NCBI GenBank assembly: GCA_024734495.1
Contig: JALMQS010000068.1
Coordinates: forward strand, 310,001 to 374,000
Origin: Forficula auricularia
Taxonomy: Eukaryota; Arthropoda; Insecta; Dermaptera; Forficulidae
DNA: 64,000 nucleotides
Direction of reading: 5' to 3'
Shown: positions 1-12,657 of the stretch, in pieces
Position numbering within the stretch: the first letter of the stretch is position 1
Layout of the letters: each line of letters starts with the position of its first letter
The notes under the pieces: generated by a model
Told to the model about the DNA's origin: nothing
Seen by the model: the letters and a program-made list of their open reading frames with translations, nothing else
The model's database searches: none
Made by a program: the position numbers and the translations under genes

Positions 1-51
1 TTTCTCTATAAAAATAATTAAGACTAAAAAGTAAAAAATAAATTATTTAAA

Positions 52-221
52 AAAAAAAACTAAAAAACACGCTTCGAAAAGTACAAAATAATGTAATACT
101 TAATCAAAAAGCGTGGGGCACTTTGTCGAAATTAATTAAAATACATGTTTCTGAGCCCATCCATTTTTGATTAAGTATTACATTATTTTGTACTTTTTAG
201 AACCGTGTTTTTTAGTTTTTT
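52..221. repeat. palindromic MITE-like inverted repeat
   Basis: Arms of about 58 bp (53-110 and 163-220) are near-perfect reverse complements, beginning AAAAAACTAAAAAACACG; the spacer is ~50 bp. No coding capacity. This is a non-autonomous foldback element; I cannot assign a superfamily. Confidence 0.75.
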
Positions 222-394
222 TAAAATATAATTCACATTTTTTCTACAACTTTGCGATCGTAATTTTAAGTAGCAGTTTTCCTTGGACGATGCTGCATCT
301 CTTTTTCTTTCGAACCGTATATTAATATGTCACTTATGATAAAAAATGAATTTAGCCGGTTTACACTCTAAGCCGACGATATATCATATATCTT

Positions 395-510
395 GGGAAA
401 TTGACCCCCTGAGAAATAACATAAAAAATATTTCTAATTAAAAAACTGATGAATGATGACGAAGGTCAAGCCTTCGAACCTATAGACTGAAACAAATAAA
501 TTATATAAAT
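395..510 (+). repeat. decayed fragment of foldback family A
   Basis: Shares in order the internal blocks of the elements at 27127-27398 and 45188-45465: a GGGAAATTGACCCC-like block, an ATTAAAAA-CTGATGA block, a GAAGG..CCTTC hairpin and CTATAG-ACT. Terminal parts are missing. Confidence 0.55.
446..484 (+). ncRNA. hammerhead-like core, degenerate
   Basis: CTGATGA is followed by an extra ~7 nt, then GAAGG/CCTTC arms and GAACCTATAG. It is the same motif as in the better copies at 27296 and 45336, with a small internal duplication and a GAAAC to GAACC change, so it is probably dead. Confidence 0.35.
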
Positions 511-527
511 AGATTAAAGGTATCATA

Positions 528-677
528 CGAGGGGTGAACCGCGACCTAAAATCGTGTACACCTATTTCCACTTTCATTTCCAAATAGATGACAATAGATT
601 ATCTAATGAATTCCAAAGTAATTCCAAATAATTCCAAAGACTGTGTACACCTAATTACAATCGCGGTTCACCCCTCG
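528..677. mobile_element. MITE-1 copy 1
   Basis: Terminal inverted repeats CGAGGGGTGAACCGCGA at both ends, with inner repeats around GTGTACACC. 150 bp, no ORF of note. Three more copies are in this window (2446, 27752, 28354). Presumably a non-autonomous DNA transposon; I do not recognise the parent. Confidence 0.8.
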
Positions 678-889
678 GTATTATATATACAGAGCCGCTG
701 CGTGATATTACGGCACCTGGTGGGAAAGGATAAAATACCCCCCCCCCCCCAAATAAAAAAAAATGTTTTTTGTGAATAAAAAAATTATTATTAGATGTTC
801 ATAATGTAAACTTGTGGATTTAGCCTTCGATATAGCCGGTTTATTGTCGCCTGATTTAGATATCGATATTCGAGATTTATTTGATGATG

Positions 890-1299
890 AAAATTTTATT
901 TATTTATTTTCACAAAATATACAAACATACACCTTAGGTCCCACCTAGTGTTTATACATAATTTAGCAACAATATTTTACAAAGTTGGCAAAAGAGTTCA
1001 CCAATACACAAATTTTGAAGGGGAAGAAGAGAAAAAAAAGTAGAGAAAGATTAGAAGACATAAAGGAAATAAGAGTAAGGAGTCTAAGGAGTATCAGTTA
1101 TTGGGATTCATATAAAGAACGAAGACCTGAGAGCACCAAGAGTCGGGTTTGCATGAAATTTGGTTGGAAGTTCATTCCAAAGCCTTGAACCCGCCAATTT
1201 GAAGGAATGAAAGAAGTGTTTAGTTTTATAGTGTACCTGCACTAGCGTTGTCTTCCTGGTGGAGCTACCGACGACAAATAGATTTTCTAAGACGGGCAA
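890..1299 (-). pseudogene. LINE 3' end (ORF2 C-terminus and tail)
   Basis: On the minus strand, 1299-1108 reads as a 63-residue fragment containing FFHSFKLAGSRLWNELP, the typical C-terminal signature of Jockey/CR1-type ORF2 proteins (R-x-W-N-x-L-P). About 200 bp of 3' UTR follow, ending in an (AAAT)n tail at 890-905. The upstream RT is absent, so this is a 5'-truncated dead insertion. Confidence 0.65.
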
Positions 1300-1370
1300 A
1301 TGAATTTTTTTTTCTCAGCAAACGGAAAAAGTTAAAAAACTAAAAAATATTTTTATAAATTGACTGCCCG

Positions 1371-1500
1371 GGAAGTACCAGGCGCAGGGGTTACCATGGT
1401 CATGAAGGTGGTTACCTCATAGCCAGAAATCATTGCACTTCGGACGGGTTGACCCGTGCGAATGCCCCAAATGTGGGCAACTCGGGCGCGTAATTTTTAT
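1371..1500 (+). pseudogene. U1 snRNA pseudogene, 3'-truncated
   Basis: The order of U1 landmarks is preserved: CCAGGCGCAGGGGTTACC (stem I region), GGTCATGAAGGTGGTTACC (loop I/stem II), CATTGCACTTCGGACGGGTT (loop II), GAATGCCCCAAATGTGGGC (stem III), CTCGGGCGCGTAATTTTTA (Sm-site region). The 5' end, which should read ATACTTACCTGG for 5' splice-site pairing, is altered (GGAAGTACCAGG). Sequence stops at the Sm site, so the last stem-loop is missing; length is 130 nt against ~164 for U1. The damaged recognition sequence and lost stem IV argue for a pseudogene. Confidence 0.85.
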
Positions 1501-1558
1501 TAATATATATATATATATAATTACTATACTTATTGAAAACAAAAATAATACAAAATAA

Positions 1559-1766
1559 TTTTTTTTTTTTTAATTACGGGAACAAAACCCATTTAGACAG
1601 CACATCAGTAAAGTGTTAGTTGTGTTAGTGAGGGAGCCGAGTTTTAGCCGGAAGAAATTTGATATGATAGCCAGGGTTGAACCCGGGTCTCCCGCTTGAA
1701 AATCGTCATCAACGATGCTGAAGCGAGCCCAGCGCCTTAGCCAGCTCGGCCAACCCGATTCTCCAC
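1559..1766 (-). mobile_element. tRNA-derived SINE
   Basis: On the minus strand a class-II-tRNA-like head (1759 to ~1666) has an A-box region GGCCGAGCTGGCTAAGG and a B box GGGTTCAACCC, with a long variable region. A ~90-bp body follows and ends in an A-run (T-run 1559-1571 on +). Lack of a proper acceptor/anticodon structure and the poly-A tail mark it as a SINE rather than a tRNA gene. Confidence 0.75.
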
Positions 1767-2445
1767 AATATAATTACTTGGTAATAATTAATTAATTTTG
1801 TATATTTCTGTTTTGTCTAATTGATTGGTTTTGCTAATTACATTTCTAATTAAATTTTTTATAACTGATTTGTACCTATACCTATTTTATTTCAGTTTTG
1901 CTAATTATATCAATCACTAGCAGAGCTATTCAGGATTTCGTAATAAAAATAAGACTCATAAAATATGGAAATTTGTAGTCAGAGCATATCAATATTAAGT
2001 AGGTACCTACAGAGTAGTGATTTTATGATTTTCAAAAAAAATGCCTATAATTCGAAAACAGGGTCGAACCAGGGTCTCCCGCTTGAAAATCGTCATCAAC
2101 GATGCTGAAGCGAGCCTAGCGCCTTAACCAGCTCGGCCAACCCGATTTTCCACAATATAATTACTTGGTAATAATTAATTAATTTTGTATATTTCTGTTT
2201 TGTCTAATTGATTGGTTTTGCTAATTACATTCCTAATTAAATTTTTTATAACTGATTTGTACCTATACCTATTTTATTTCAGTTTTTCTAATTATATCAA
2301 TCACTAGCAGAGCTATTCAGGATTTCGTAATAAAAATAAGACTCATAAAATATGGAAATTTGTAGTCAGAGCATAGCAATATTAAATAGGTACCTACAGA
2401 GTAGTGATTTTATGATTTTCAAAAAAATGCCTATAATACGAAAAC
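1673..2445. repeat. 387-bp tandem duplication
   Basis: Copy 1 (1673-2059) and copy 2 (2060-2445) are nearly identical. Each starts in the tRNA-like SINE head and runs through unique AT-rich flank, so a segment containing half of the SINE was duplicated after insertion. Copy 2 abuts MITE-1 copy 2. Confidence 0.85.
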
Positions 2446-2605
2446 CGAGGGGTGAACCGCGACCTAAAATCGTGTACACCTACTTCCACTTCCACTTTCA
2501 TTTCCAAGTAGAAGACAATAGATGACAATAGATTATCTAATGAATTCCAAAGTAATTCCAAAGACGGTCGGTGTACACCTAATTCCAATCACGGTTCACA
2601 CCTCG
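2446..2605. mobile_element. MITE-1 copy 2
   Basis: TIRs CGAGGGGTGAACCGCGA / TCACGGTTCACACCTCG (two changes in the right TIR) and internal sequence matching the copy at 528. Confidence 0.8.
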
Positions 2606-3600
2606 ATGGAACTATGGGAAATTTTTAGGTTCTGGATCGTCATAAATTGGCCAATCTTCAGATCACGGTTTATCGTTGAATTTTAAGACACCGTTTATAG
2701 TGTATCACGAAAAATGTTTGACTCTTTATTGTGGATGTATGACAATAATGATTTCAACTAGGATAAAATATTGTATTCAGTCAGTCGCTAAATGCAAAGG
2801 AGCAAAGAGAAAATAAAAAAAAATTGTTCATAGTAAGTAAAGTAATAAATTTAATTTCAGAAAGTGAACCATGTACCAATATTAATGACAATTTATGAAA
2901 GATTTTGACGTCCTAATTGTCATGATCACTAGTACAATGGAGTCTTTTATAGGGTGAGGTTCTTAACCTCACGCCCAACCCTCCTCCTTTTTCAGCCGGG
3001 CTTGGGACCGTCCATGGCGGAGTTTGAAGAATACTCTTGAACCCTCTAACTAGATTTATAATCAGAAGAATTGATTATTAATTGAACAACAATAGAAAGT
3101 TGCAACAAAAAAATTAAAACAATTAAACTGCAAAAAGATAGACATCCTCAGTGGTATTCATAAAACATTAAATCAAGTACTCATAAAGTATGGAGGATTG
3201 GATAGATGCGGTGATGCATTTAGTTGAAAAAATGACGTAACAACTATAAAAGAATTATTTTAAAAACACCAGCTATATGATTTTTTTGAATATATTTATT
3301 TCTTCAAAGTATCCAAAAAAAAAAAATGTGGGTTCAAGAGTAAAAGATTCAGAATAAATCAAATTTTGAAAAAATTGATAAATTATAGTGAATCAGTGGG
3401 ATGTTAACGAGAATGTTAAGTTTGAAAAAACCTAGCTTTCTATAATTAAAAGCTAAATAGAAAAAGAATAAGAAGAAAAAATAATTAATATGAAATAAAA
3501 GAGATTAAGTTGGAGATAAAAGCTTATAATTTCAAACAAATTAATGAAGTTGAAACAAAAAACAATTTTAACATATAAAAAAGAATCTAAAAGAAAAAAC
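2606..3600. other. AT-rich intergenic sequence with one GC-richer fragment
   Basis: No ORF or RNA gene recognised. The segment 2952-3035 is richer in GC (CTCACGCCCAACCCTCCTCC, AGCCGGGCTTGGGACCG) and looks like the end of a widespread invertebrate retroelement read on the minus strand, but I cannot name it. Confidence 0.4.
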
Positions 3601-6600
3601 GATCAATTAAAGATTTGAAAACAAAGTGATCAACCCTTAATCATATTTCGATAAAACCTACGAAATATCCCCAAATTTGTTATGGAATTAACTAACAAGG
3701 GAATATTGTTAAATTATTATCGAAAAGTATCATCATTATTTGATAAATTTTATAGAGACATGGCATATTGATTAAAAACTTTTGTCTACATATTTCGAAA
3801 AGGAAGAGCAAAATAATTGAATGATACTGATTAATCAGAGCTTCAACATTACTGCCGTATACTAATTAAAAAAACTAGAGAAGAAAATTAGTGAGATTTC
3901 TTGAGATTGGATTTAAAGCATTCAAAAGAGACACCGGGATGGCAAAATCCTAGTCGTTAAGTCTTTTGTCAATCTCTAACAGAGTGCAGCATTTATATTA
4001 TTTTTTGAAAATCTAGAAGATTTTCCAAAAAAATAGTCAATGGGACAGTCTGTTAAGGGATCGAAAAAAAACTGAGTGACAGAGATTTAGTTCCGGGCAT
4101 TGAAGCGACCCCAGCCTCTATTGATTGACATAGATCATAATTCCAATTCCTCTCAATTTTCGAATCTATTCTTTCCAATTAGCTAAGCATTAATGAGGAA
4201 TACACTGAAAATAAAAATCATTCAACTCTAATACAGCGACCAATTAAAAATTTGAAAACAAAGTGATAAACCCTTAATCATATTTCGATAAAACCTACCA
4301 AATATCCCCAAATTTTTTATGGAATTAACTAACAAGTGTTAAATTATTATCGAAAAGTATCATCATTATTTGATAAATTTTATAGAGACATGGCATATTG
4401 ATTAAAAACTTTTGTCTACATATTTCGAAAAGGAAGAGCAAAATAATTGAATGATACTGATTAATCAGAGCTTCAACATTACTGCCGTATACTAATTGCA
4501 AAAAACTAGAGAAGAAAATTTGTGAGATTTCTTGAGATTGGATTTAAGGCATTCAAAAGAGACACCGGGATGGCAAAATCATAGTCGTTAAGTATTTTGT
4601 AGATCTCTAACAGAGTGCAGCATTTATATTATTTTTTGAAAATCTAGAAGATTTTCCAAAAAAATAGTCAATGGGACAGTCTGTTAAGGAATCGAAAAAA
4701 AACTGAGCGACAGAGATTTAGTTCCGGGCATTGAAGCGACCCCAGCCTCTATTGACTGCCATAGATCATAATTCCAATTCCTCTCAATTTTCCAATCTAT
4801 TCTTTCAAATTAGCTAAGCATTAATGAGGAATACACTGAAAATAAAAATCATTCAACTCTAATACAGCGACCATTTAAAAATTTGAAAACAAAGTGATCA
4901 ACCCTTAATCATATCTCGATAAAACCTACCAAATATCCCCAAATTTTTTTGGAATTAACTAACAAGGGAATATTGTTAAATTATTATCGAAAAGTATCAT
5001 CATTATTTGATAAATTTTATAGAGACATGGCATATTGATTAAAAACTTTTGTCTACATATTTCGAAAAGGAAGAGCAAAATAATTGAATGATACTGATTA
5101 ATCAGAGCTTCAACATTACTGCCGTATACTAATTGCAAAAAACTAGAGAAGAAAATTTGTGAGATTTCTTGAGATTGGATTTAAAGCATTCAAAAGAGAC
5201 ACCGGGATGGCAAAATCCTAGTCGTTAAGTCTTTTGTCAATCTCTAACAGAGTGCAGCATTTATATTATTTTTTGAAAATCTAGAAGATTTTCCAAAAAA
5301 ATAGTCAATGGGACAGTCTGTTAAGGGATCGAAAAAAACTGAGTGACAGAGATTTAGTTCCGGGCATTGAAGCGACCCCAGCCTCTATTGATTGACATAG
5401 ATCATAATTCCAATTCCTCTCAATTTTCGAATCTATTCTTTCCAATTAGCTAAGCATTAATGAGGAATACACTGAAAATAAAAATCATTCAACTCTAATA
5501 CAGCGACCAATTAAAAATTTGAAAACAAAGTGATAAACCCTTAATCATATTTCGATAAAACCTACCAAATATCCCCAAATTTTTTATGGAATTAACTAAG
5601 AATGGAAAATTTGTTAAATTATTATCGAAAAGTATCATCATTATTTGATAAATTTTATAGAGACATGGCATATTGATTAAAAACTTTTGTCTACATATTT
5701 CGAAAAGGAAGAGCAAAATAATTGAATGATACTGATTAATCAGAGCTTCAACATTACTGCCGTATACTAATTGCAAAAAACTAGAGAAGAAAATTTGTGA
5801 GATTTCTTGAGATTGGATTTAAAGCATTCAAAAGAGACACCGGGATGGCAAAATCCTAGTCGTTAAGTCTTTTGTCAATCTCTAACAGAGTGCAGCATTT
5901 ATATTATTTTTTGAAAATCTAGAAGATTTTCCAAAAAAATAGTCAATGGGACAGTCTGTTAAGGGATCGAAAAAAAACTGAGTGACAGAGATTTAGTTCC
6001 GGGCATTGAAGCGACCCCAGCCTCTATTGATTGACATAGATCATAATTCCAATTCCTCTCAATTTTCGAATCTATTCTTTCCAATTAGCTAAGCATTAAT
6101 GAAGAATACACTGAAAATAAAAATCATTCAACTCTAATACAGCGACCAATTAAAAATTTGAAAACAAAGTGATAAACCCTTAATCATATTTCGATAAAAC
6201 CTACCAAATATCCCCAAATTTTTTATGGAATTAACTAAGAATGGAAAATTTGTTAAAATATTATCGAAAAGTATCATTATTATTTGATAAATTTTATAGA
6301 GACATGGCATATTGATTAAAAACTTTTGTCTACATATTTCAAAAAGGAAGAGCAAAATAATTGAATGATACTGATTAATCAGAGCTTCAACATTACTGCC
6401 GTATACTAATTGAAAAAACTAGAGAAGAAAATTTGTGAGATTTCTTGAGATTGGATTTAAGGCATTCAAAAGAGACACCGGGATGGCAAAAATCATAGTC
6501 GTTAAGTCTTTTGTAGATCTCTAACAGAGTGCAGCATTTATATTATTTTTTGAAAATCTAGAAGATTTTCCAAAAAAAATAGTCAATGGGACAGTCTGTT

Positions 6601-9600
6601 AAGGAATCGAAAAAAACTGAGCGACAGAGATTTAGTTCCAGGCATTGAAGCGACCCCAGCCTCTATTGACTGCCATAGATCATAATTCCAATTCCTCTCA
6701 ATTTTCCAATCTATTCTTTCAAATTAGCTAAGCATTAATGAGGAATACACTGAAAATAAAAATCATTTAACTCTAATACAGCGACCATTTAAAAATTTGA
6801 AAACAAAGTGATCAACCCTTAATCATATTTCGATAAAACCTACCAAATATCCCCAAATTTTTTTGGAATTAACTAACAAGGGAATATTGTTAAATTATTA
6901 TCGAAAAGTATCATCATTATTTGATAAATTTTATAGAGACATGGCATATTGATTAAAAACTTTTGTCTACATATTTCGAAAAGGAAGAGCAAAATAATTG
7001 AATGATACTGATTAATCAGAGCTTCAACATTACTGCCGTATACTAATTGCAAAAAACTAGAGAAGAAAATTTGTGAGATTTCTTGAGATTGGATTTAAAG
7101 CATTCAAAAGAGACACCGGGATGGCAAAATCCTAGTCGTTAAGTCTTTTGTCAATCTCTAACAGAGTGCAGCATTTATATTATTTTTTGAAAATCTAGAA
7201 GATTTTCCAAAAAAATAGTCAATGGGACAGTCTGTTAAGGGATCGAAAAAAACTGAGTGACAGAGATTTAGTTCCGGGCATTGAAGCGACCCCAGCCTCT
7301 ATTGAAGGACATAGATCATAATTCCAATTCCTCTCAATTTTCGAATCTATTCTTTCCAATTAGCTAAGCATTAATGAGGAATACACTGAAAATAAAAATC
7401 ATTCAACTCTAATACAGCGACCAATTAAAAATTTGAAAACAAAGTGATAAACCTTTAATCATATCTCGATAAAACCTACCAAATATCCCCAAATTTTTTA
7501 TGGAATTAACTAAGAATGGAAAATTTGTTAAATTATTATCGAAAAGTATCATCATTATTTGATAAATTTTATAGAGACATGGCATATTGATTAAAAACTT
7601 TTGTCTACATATTTCGAAAAGGAAGAGCAAAATAATTGAATGATACTGATTAATCAGAGCTTCAACATACTGCCGTATACTAATTGTAAAAAACTAGAGA
7701 AGAAAATTAGTGAGATTTCTTGAGATTGGATTTAAAGCATTCAAAAGAGACACCGGGATGGCAAAATCCTAGTCGTTAAGTCTTTTGTCAATCTCTAACA
7801 GAGTGCAGCATTTATATTATTTTTTGAAAATCTAGAAGATTTTCCAAAAAAATAGTCAATGGGACAGTCTGTTAAGGGATCGAAAAAAAACTGAGTGACA
7901 GAGATTTAGTTCCGGGCATTGAAGCGACCCCAGCCTCTATTGATTGACATAGATCATAATTCCAATTCCTCTCAATTTTCGAATCTATTCTTTCCAATTA
8001 GCTAAGCATTAATGAAGAATACACTGAAAATAAAAATCATTCAACTCTAATACAGCGACCAATTAAAAATTTGAAAACAAAGTGATAAACCCTTAATCAT
8101 ATTTCGATAAAACCTACCAAATATCCCCAAATTTTTTATGGAATTAACTAAGAATGGAAAATTTTTTAAATTATTATCGAAAAGTATCATCATTATTTGA
8201 TAAATTTTATAGAGACATGGCATATTGATTAAAAACTTTTGTCTACATATTTCGAAAAGGAAGAGCAAAATAATTGAATGATACTGATTAATCAGAGCTT
8301 CAACATTACTGCCGTATACTAATTGCAAAAAACTAGAGAAGAAAATTTGTGAGATTTCTTGAGATTGGATTTAAAGCATTCAAAAGAGACACCGGGATGG
8401 CAAAATCCTAGTCGTTAAGTCTTTTGTCAATCTCTAACAGAGTGCAGCATTTATATTATTTTTGAAAATCTAGAAGATTTTCCAAAAAAATAGTCAATGG
8501 GACAGTCTGTTAAGGGATCGAAAAAAACTGAGTGACAGAGATTTAGTTCCGGGCATTGAAGCGACCCCAGCCTCTATTGATTGACATAGATCATAATTCC
8601 AATTCCTCTCAATTTTCGAATCTATTCTTTCCAATTAGCTAACATTAATGAAGAATACACTGAAAATAAAAATCATTCAACTCTAATACAGCGACCAATT
8701 AAAAATTTGAAAACAAAGTGATCAACCCTTAATCATATCTCGATAAAACCTACCAAATATCCCCAAATTTTTTTGGAATTAACTAACAAGGGAATATTGT
8801 TAAATTATTATCGAAAAGTATCATCATTATTTGATAAATTTTATAGAGACATGGTATATTGATTAAAAACTTTTGTCTACATATTTCGAAAAGGAAGAGC
8901 AAAATAATTGAATGATACTGATTAATCAGAGCTTCAACATTACTGCCGTATACTAATTGCAAAAAACTAGAGAAGAAAATTTGTGAGATTTCTTGAGATT
9001 GGATTTAAAGCATTCAAAAGAGACACCGGGATGGCAAAATCCTAGTCGTTAAGTCTTTTGTCAATCTCTAACAGAGTGCAGCATTTATATTATTTTTTGA
9101 AAATCTAGAAGATTTTCCAAAAAAATAGTCAATGGGACAGTCTGTTAAGGAATCGAAAAAAAACTGAGTGACAGAGATTTAGTTCCGGGCATTGAAGCGA
9201 CCCCAGCCTCTATTGATTGACATAGATCATAATTCCAATTCCTCTCAATTTTCGAATCTATTCTTTCCAATTAGCTAAGCATTAATGAGGAATACACTGA
9301 AAATAAAAATCATTCAACTCTAATACAGCGACCAATTAAAAATTTGAAAACAAAGTGATCAACCCTTAATCATATCTCGATAAAACCTACCAAATATCCC
9401 CAAATTTTTTTGGAATTAACTAACAAGGGAATATTGTTAAATTATTATCGAAAAGTATCATCATTATTTGATAAATTTTATAGAGACATGGCATATTGAT
9501 TAAAAACTTTTGTCTACATATTTCGAAAAGGAAGAGCAAAATAATTGAATGATACTGATTAATCAGAGCTTCAACATTACTGCCGTATACTAATTGCAAA

Positions 9601-11331
9601 AAACTAGAGAAGAAAATTTGTGAGATTTCTTGAGATTGGATTTAAAGCATTCAAAAGAGACACCGGGATGGCAAAATCCTAGTCGTTAAGTCTTTTGTCA
9701 ATCTCTAACAGAGTGCAGCATTTATATTATTTTTTGAAAATCTAGAAGATTTTCCAAAAAAATAGTCAATGGGACAGTCTGTTAAGGGATCGAAAAATAA
9801 CTGAGTGACAGAGATTTAGTTCCGGGCATTGAAGCGACCCCAGCCTCTATTGATTGACATAGATCATAATTCCAATTCCTCTCAATTTTCGAATCTATTC
9901 TTTCCAATTAGCTAAGCATTAATGAGGAATACACTGAAAATAAAAATCATTCAACTCTAATACAGCGACCAATTAAAAATTTGAAAACAAAGTGATCAAC
10001 CCTTAATCATATTTCGATAAAACCTACCAAATATCCCCAAATTTTTTTGGAATTAACTAACAAGGGAATATTGTTAAATTATTATCGAAAAGTATCATCA
10101 TTATTTGATAAATTTTATAGAGACATGGCATATTGATTAAAAACTTTTGTCTACATATTTCGAAAAGGAAGAGCAAAATAATTGAATGATACTGATTAAT
10201 CAGAGCTTCAACATTACTGCCGTATACTAATTGCAAAAAACTAGAGAAGAAAATTTGTGAGATTTCTTGAGATTGGATTTAAAGCATTCAAAAGAGACAC
10301 CGGGATGGCAAAATCCTAGTCGTTAAGTCTTTTGTCAACCTCTAACAGAGTGCAGCATTTATATTATTTTTTGAAAATCTAGAAGATTTTCCAAAAAAAT
10401 AGTCAATGGGACAGTCTGTTAAGGGATCGAAAAAAAACTGAGTGACAGAGATTTAGTTCCGGGCATTGAAGCGACCCCAGCCTCTATTGATTGACATAGA
10501 TCATAATTCCAATTCCTCTCAATTTTCGAATCTATTCTTTCCAATTAGCTAAGCATTAATGAAGAATACACTGAAAATAAAAATCATTCAACTCTAATAC
10601 AGCGACCAATTAAAAATTTGAAAACAAAGTGATCAACCCTTAATCATATTTCGATAAAACCTACCAAATATCCCCAAATTTTTTTGGAATTAACTAACAA
10701 GGGAATATTGTTAAATTATTATCGAAAAGTATCATCATTATTTGATAAATTTTATAGAGACATGGTATATTGATTAAAAACTTTTGTCTACATATTTCGA
10801 AAAGGAAGAGCAAAATAATTGAATGATACTGATTAATCAGAGCTTCAACATTACTGCCGTATACTAATTGCAAAAAACTAGAGAAGAAAATTTGTGAGAT
10901 TTCTTGAGATTGGATTTAAAGCATTCAAAAGAGACACCGGGATGGCAAAATCCTAGTCGTTAAGTCTTTTGTCAATCTCTAACAGAGTGCAGCATTTATA
11001 TTATTTTTTGAAAATCTAGAAGATTTTCCAAAAAAATAGTCAATGGGACAGTCTGTTAAGGAATCGAAAAAAACTGAGTGACAGAGATTTAGTTCCGGGC
11101 ATTGAAGCGACCCCAGCCTCTATTGATTGACATAGATCATAATTCCAATTCCTCTCAATTTTCGAATCTATTCTTTCCAATTAGCTAAGCATTAATGAGG
11201 AATACACTGAAAATAAAAATCATTCAACTCTAATACAGCGACCAATTAAAAATTTGAAAACAAAGTGATCAACCCTTAATCATATTTCGATAAAACCTAC
11301 CAAATATCCCCAAATTTTTTATGGAATTAAC
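3601..11331. repeat. satellite block 1 (~638-bp monomers)
   Basis: Twelve copies of a landmark (GGGATGGCAAAAT near 3940, 4570, 5206 ... 10939) spaced ~638 bp. Monomers are highly similar, AT-rich, and differ by subtype variants (AACAAGGGAATATTG versus AAGAATGGAAAATTTG). Minus-strand ORFs of 73-93 codons occur in some copies, but other monomers carry stops and frameshifts, so no protein is inferred. Confidence 0.95.
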
Positions 11332-12657
11332 GGTATATATTTTTCGAATATTTAATTAACTGAACCAGCCTATGCATATTGATGTAAAATGGAAATATGA
11401 ACCTGAAACAATTAATTTATTCTAAGTATCTTTTATATTACTAGATCAATCTTATTGTTATTCTAAACATGAGCATGAAGAGAGTTCATATTTAATAATT
11501 GTTTCTTATTAAAAAACGTTTTCGTTAAGCTTGAAGTTTGTTTAAAATTGAATATTATTTAAAGAAATTTAATTTTTTTTAAGGGCCTCCACATCTCCCC
11601 TTATAGCCCTCCGATCCTCCCACTCAAGATCCGGAAGAATGGATCAGGGTTCGGCCACAGCAGTCTATTGGAAGTAAGACATTAGTGGTCATGAATACAA
11701 AATTTCATTGTGAATAAAAACTAATAGGGAAAAATAAAATATAAATAGACACAAAACTACATAGAAAAATGCTATGCAAAAATAAAAAATGTTCAAACAT
11801 TAAGAATTATTGATCGAGAAATATGTTCTAGTTTGGAGCCTGTTCAAATTTTGTAATTTCACTCACTAAACTTAGAATAGACGAACGGAAAATAATTAAA
11901 TGTATTAAACAAAGTTTGGAAATCAATTGCGTAATGTAGTTTAAATCAAGATATACTAAAGCATACGTTTTTATATTTACTACCTATTTTAATACTTGAT
12001 AAAGTTGATTGCTTTTGTCATCATGAATTATTAAAGTAAGTAAAGAGATTTATATAAATTTTGGAATATGAAGAACACAAAATTTAGTTGTACTTATATA
12101 TGCTTAATAAAAGAGTAAGTTTATGGGAAAAAATGATATTTAATATTGTGCATTCAATAAATAAATTTAGATTTTGTTTGTATTTAATTGACCTAGAATA
12201 AATAACTAATAAGTGCCGTTGGTGAAAAGACTGTTTATTATAAAAAGTACTTATTTGAAACATTGTTAAGCTCAGGTTCACAAATGTCACAATGTCTATA
12301 AAATTGAAAAAAGGTTAAGTAAAATTTCGAAAAAGTTTCCTCATAAATATTTAATATATTAATAATTTTTATAGAAAGTAGCCAAAAAAAGATTTTAAAT
12401 TTAGAATTAGATAACCACCAACAATATATTAATTCTCAATATTGTAATTATGTTGCGACGTTCAACTGTAATAAAAGAATAGTAAAAAAATGAAAAACAT
12501 TTTTGATAAACTAAAATAATATTGAGGAAGAATATACAAACATTCTCTAGTTATTAGATTTTACTTTGTACATATAGAAATTATTATAAATTGTTTTAAT
12601 AATAATTTAATTACATTGGATGAAGTTGAAATTAACTATTGAGCAATAAATTACGGA
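11332..12657. repeat. 1.33-kb interrupting segment, copy 1
   Basis: Interrupts a satellite monomer between GGAATTAAC and AAGAATGGAAAATTTG. AT-rich, with a GC-richer patch at 11580-11680 (GGGCCTCCACATCTCCCC ...). No recognisable coding region. Near-identical to 19039-20363, so it was amplified with the satellite rather than inserted twice. Its origin is not recognised. Confidence 0.85.

Noticed and set aside
1666..1759. Functional tRNA-Leu/Ser gene
   Set aside because: A and B boxes are present, but the anticodon and acceptor stems do not form properly, and a SINE body with poly-A follows.
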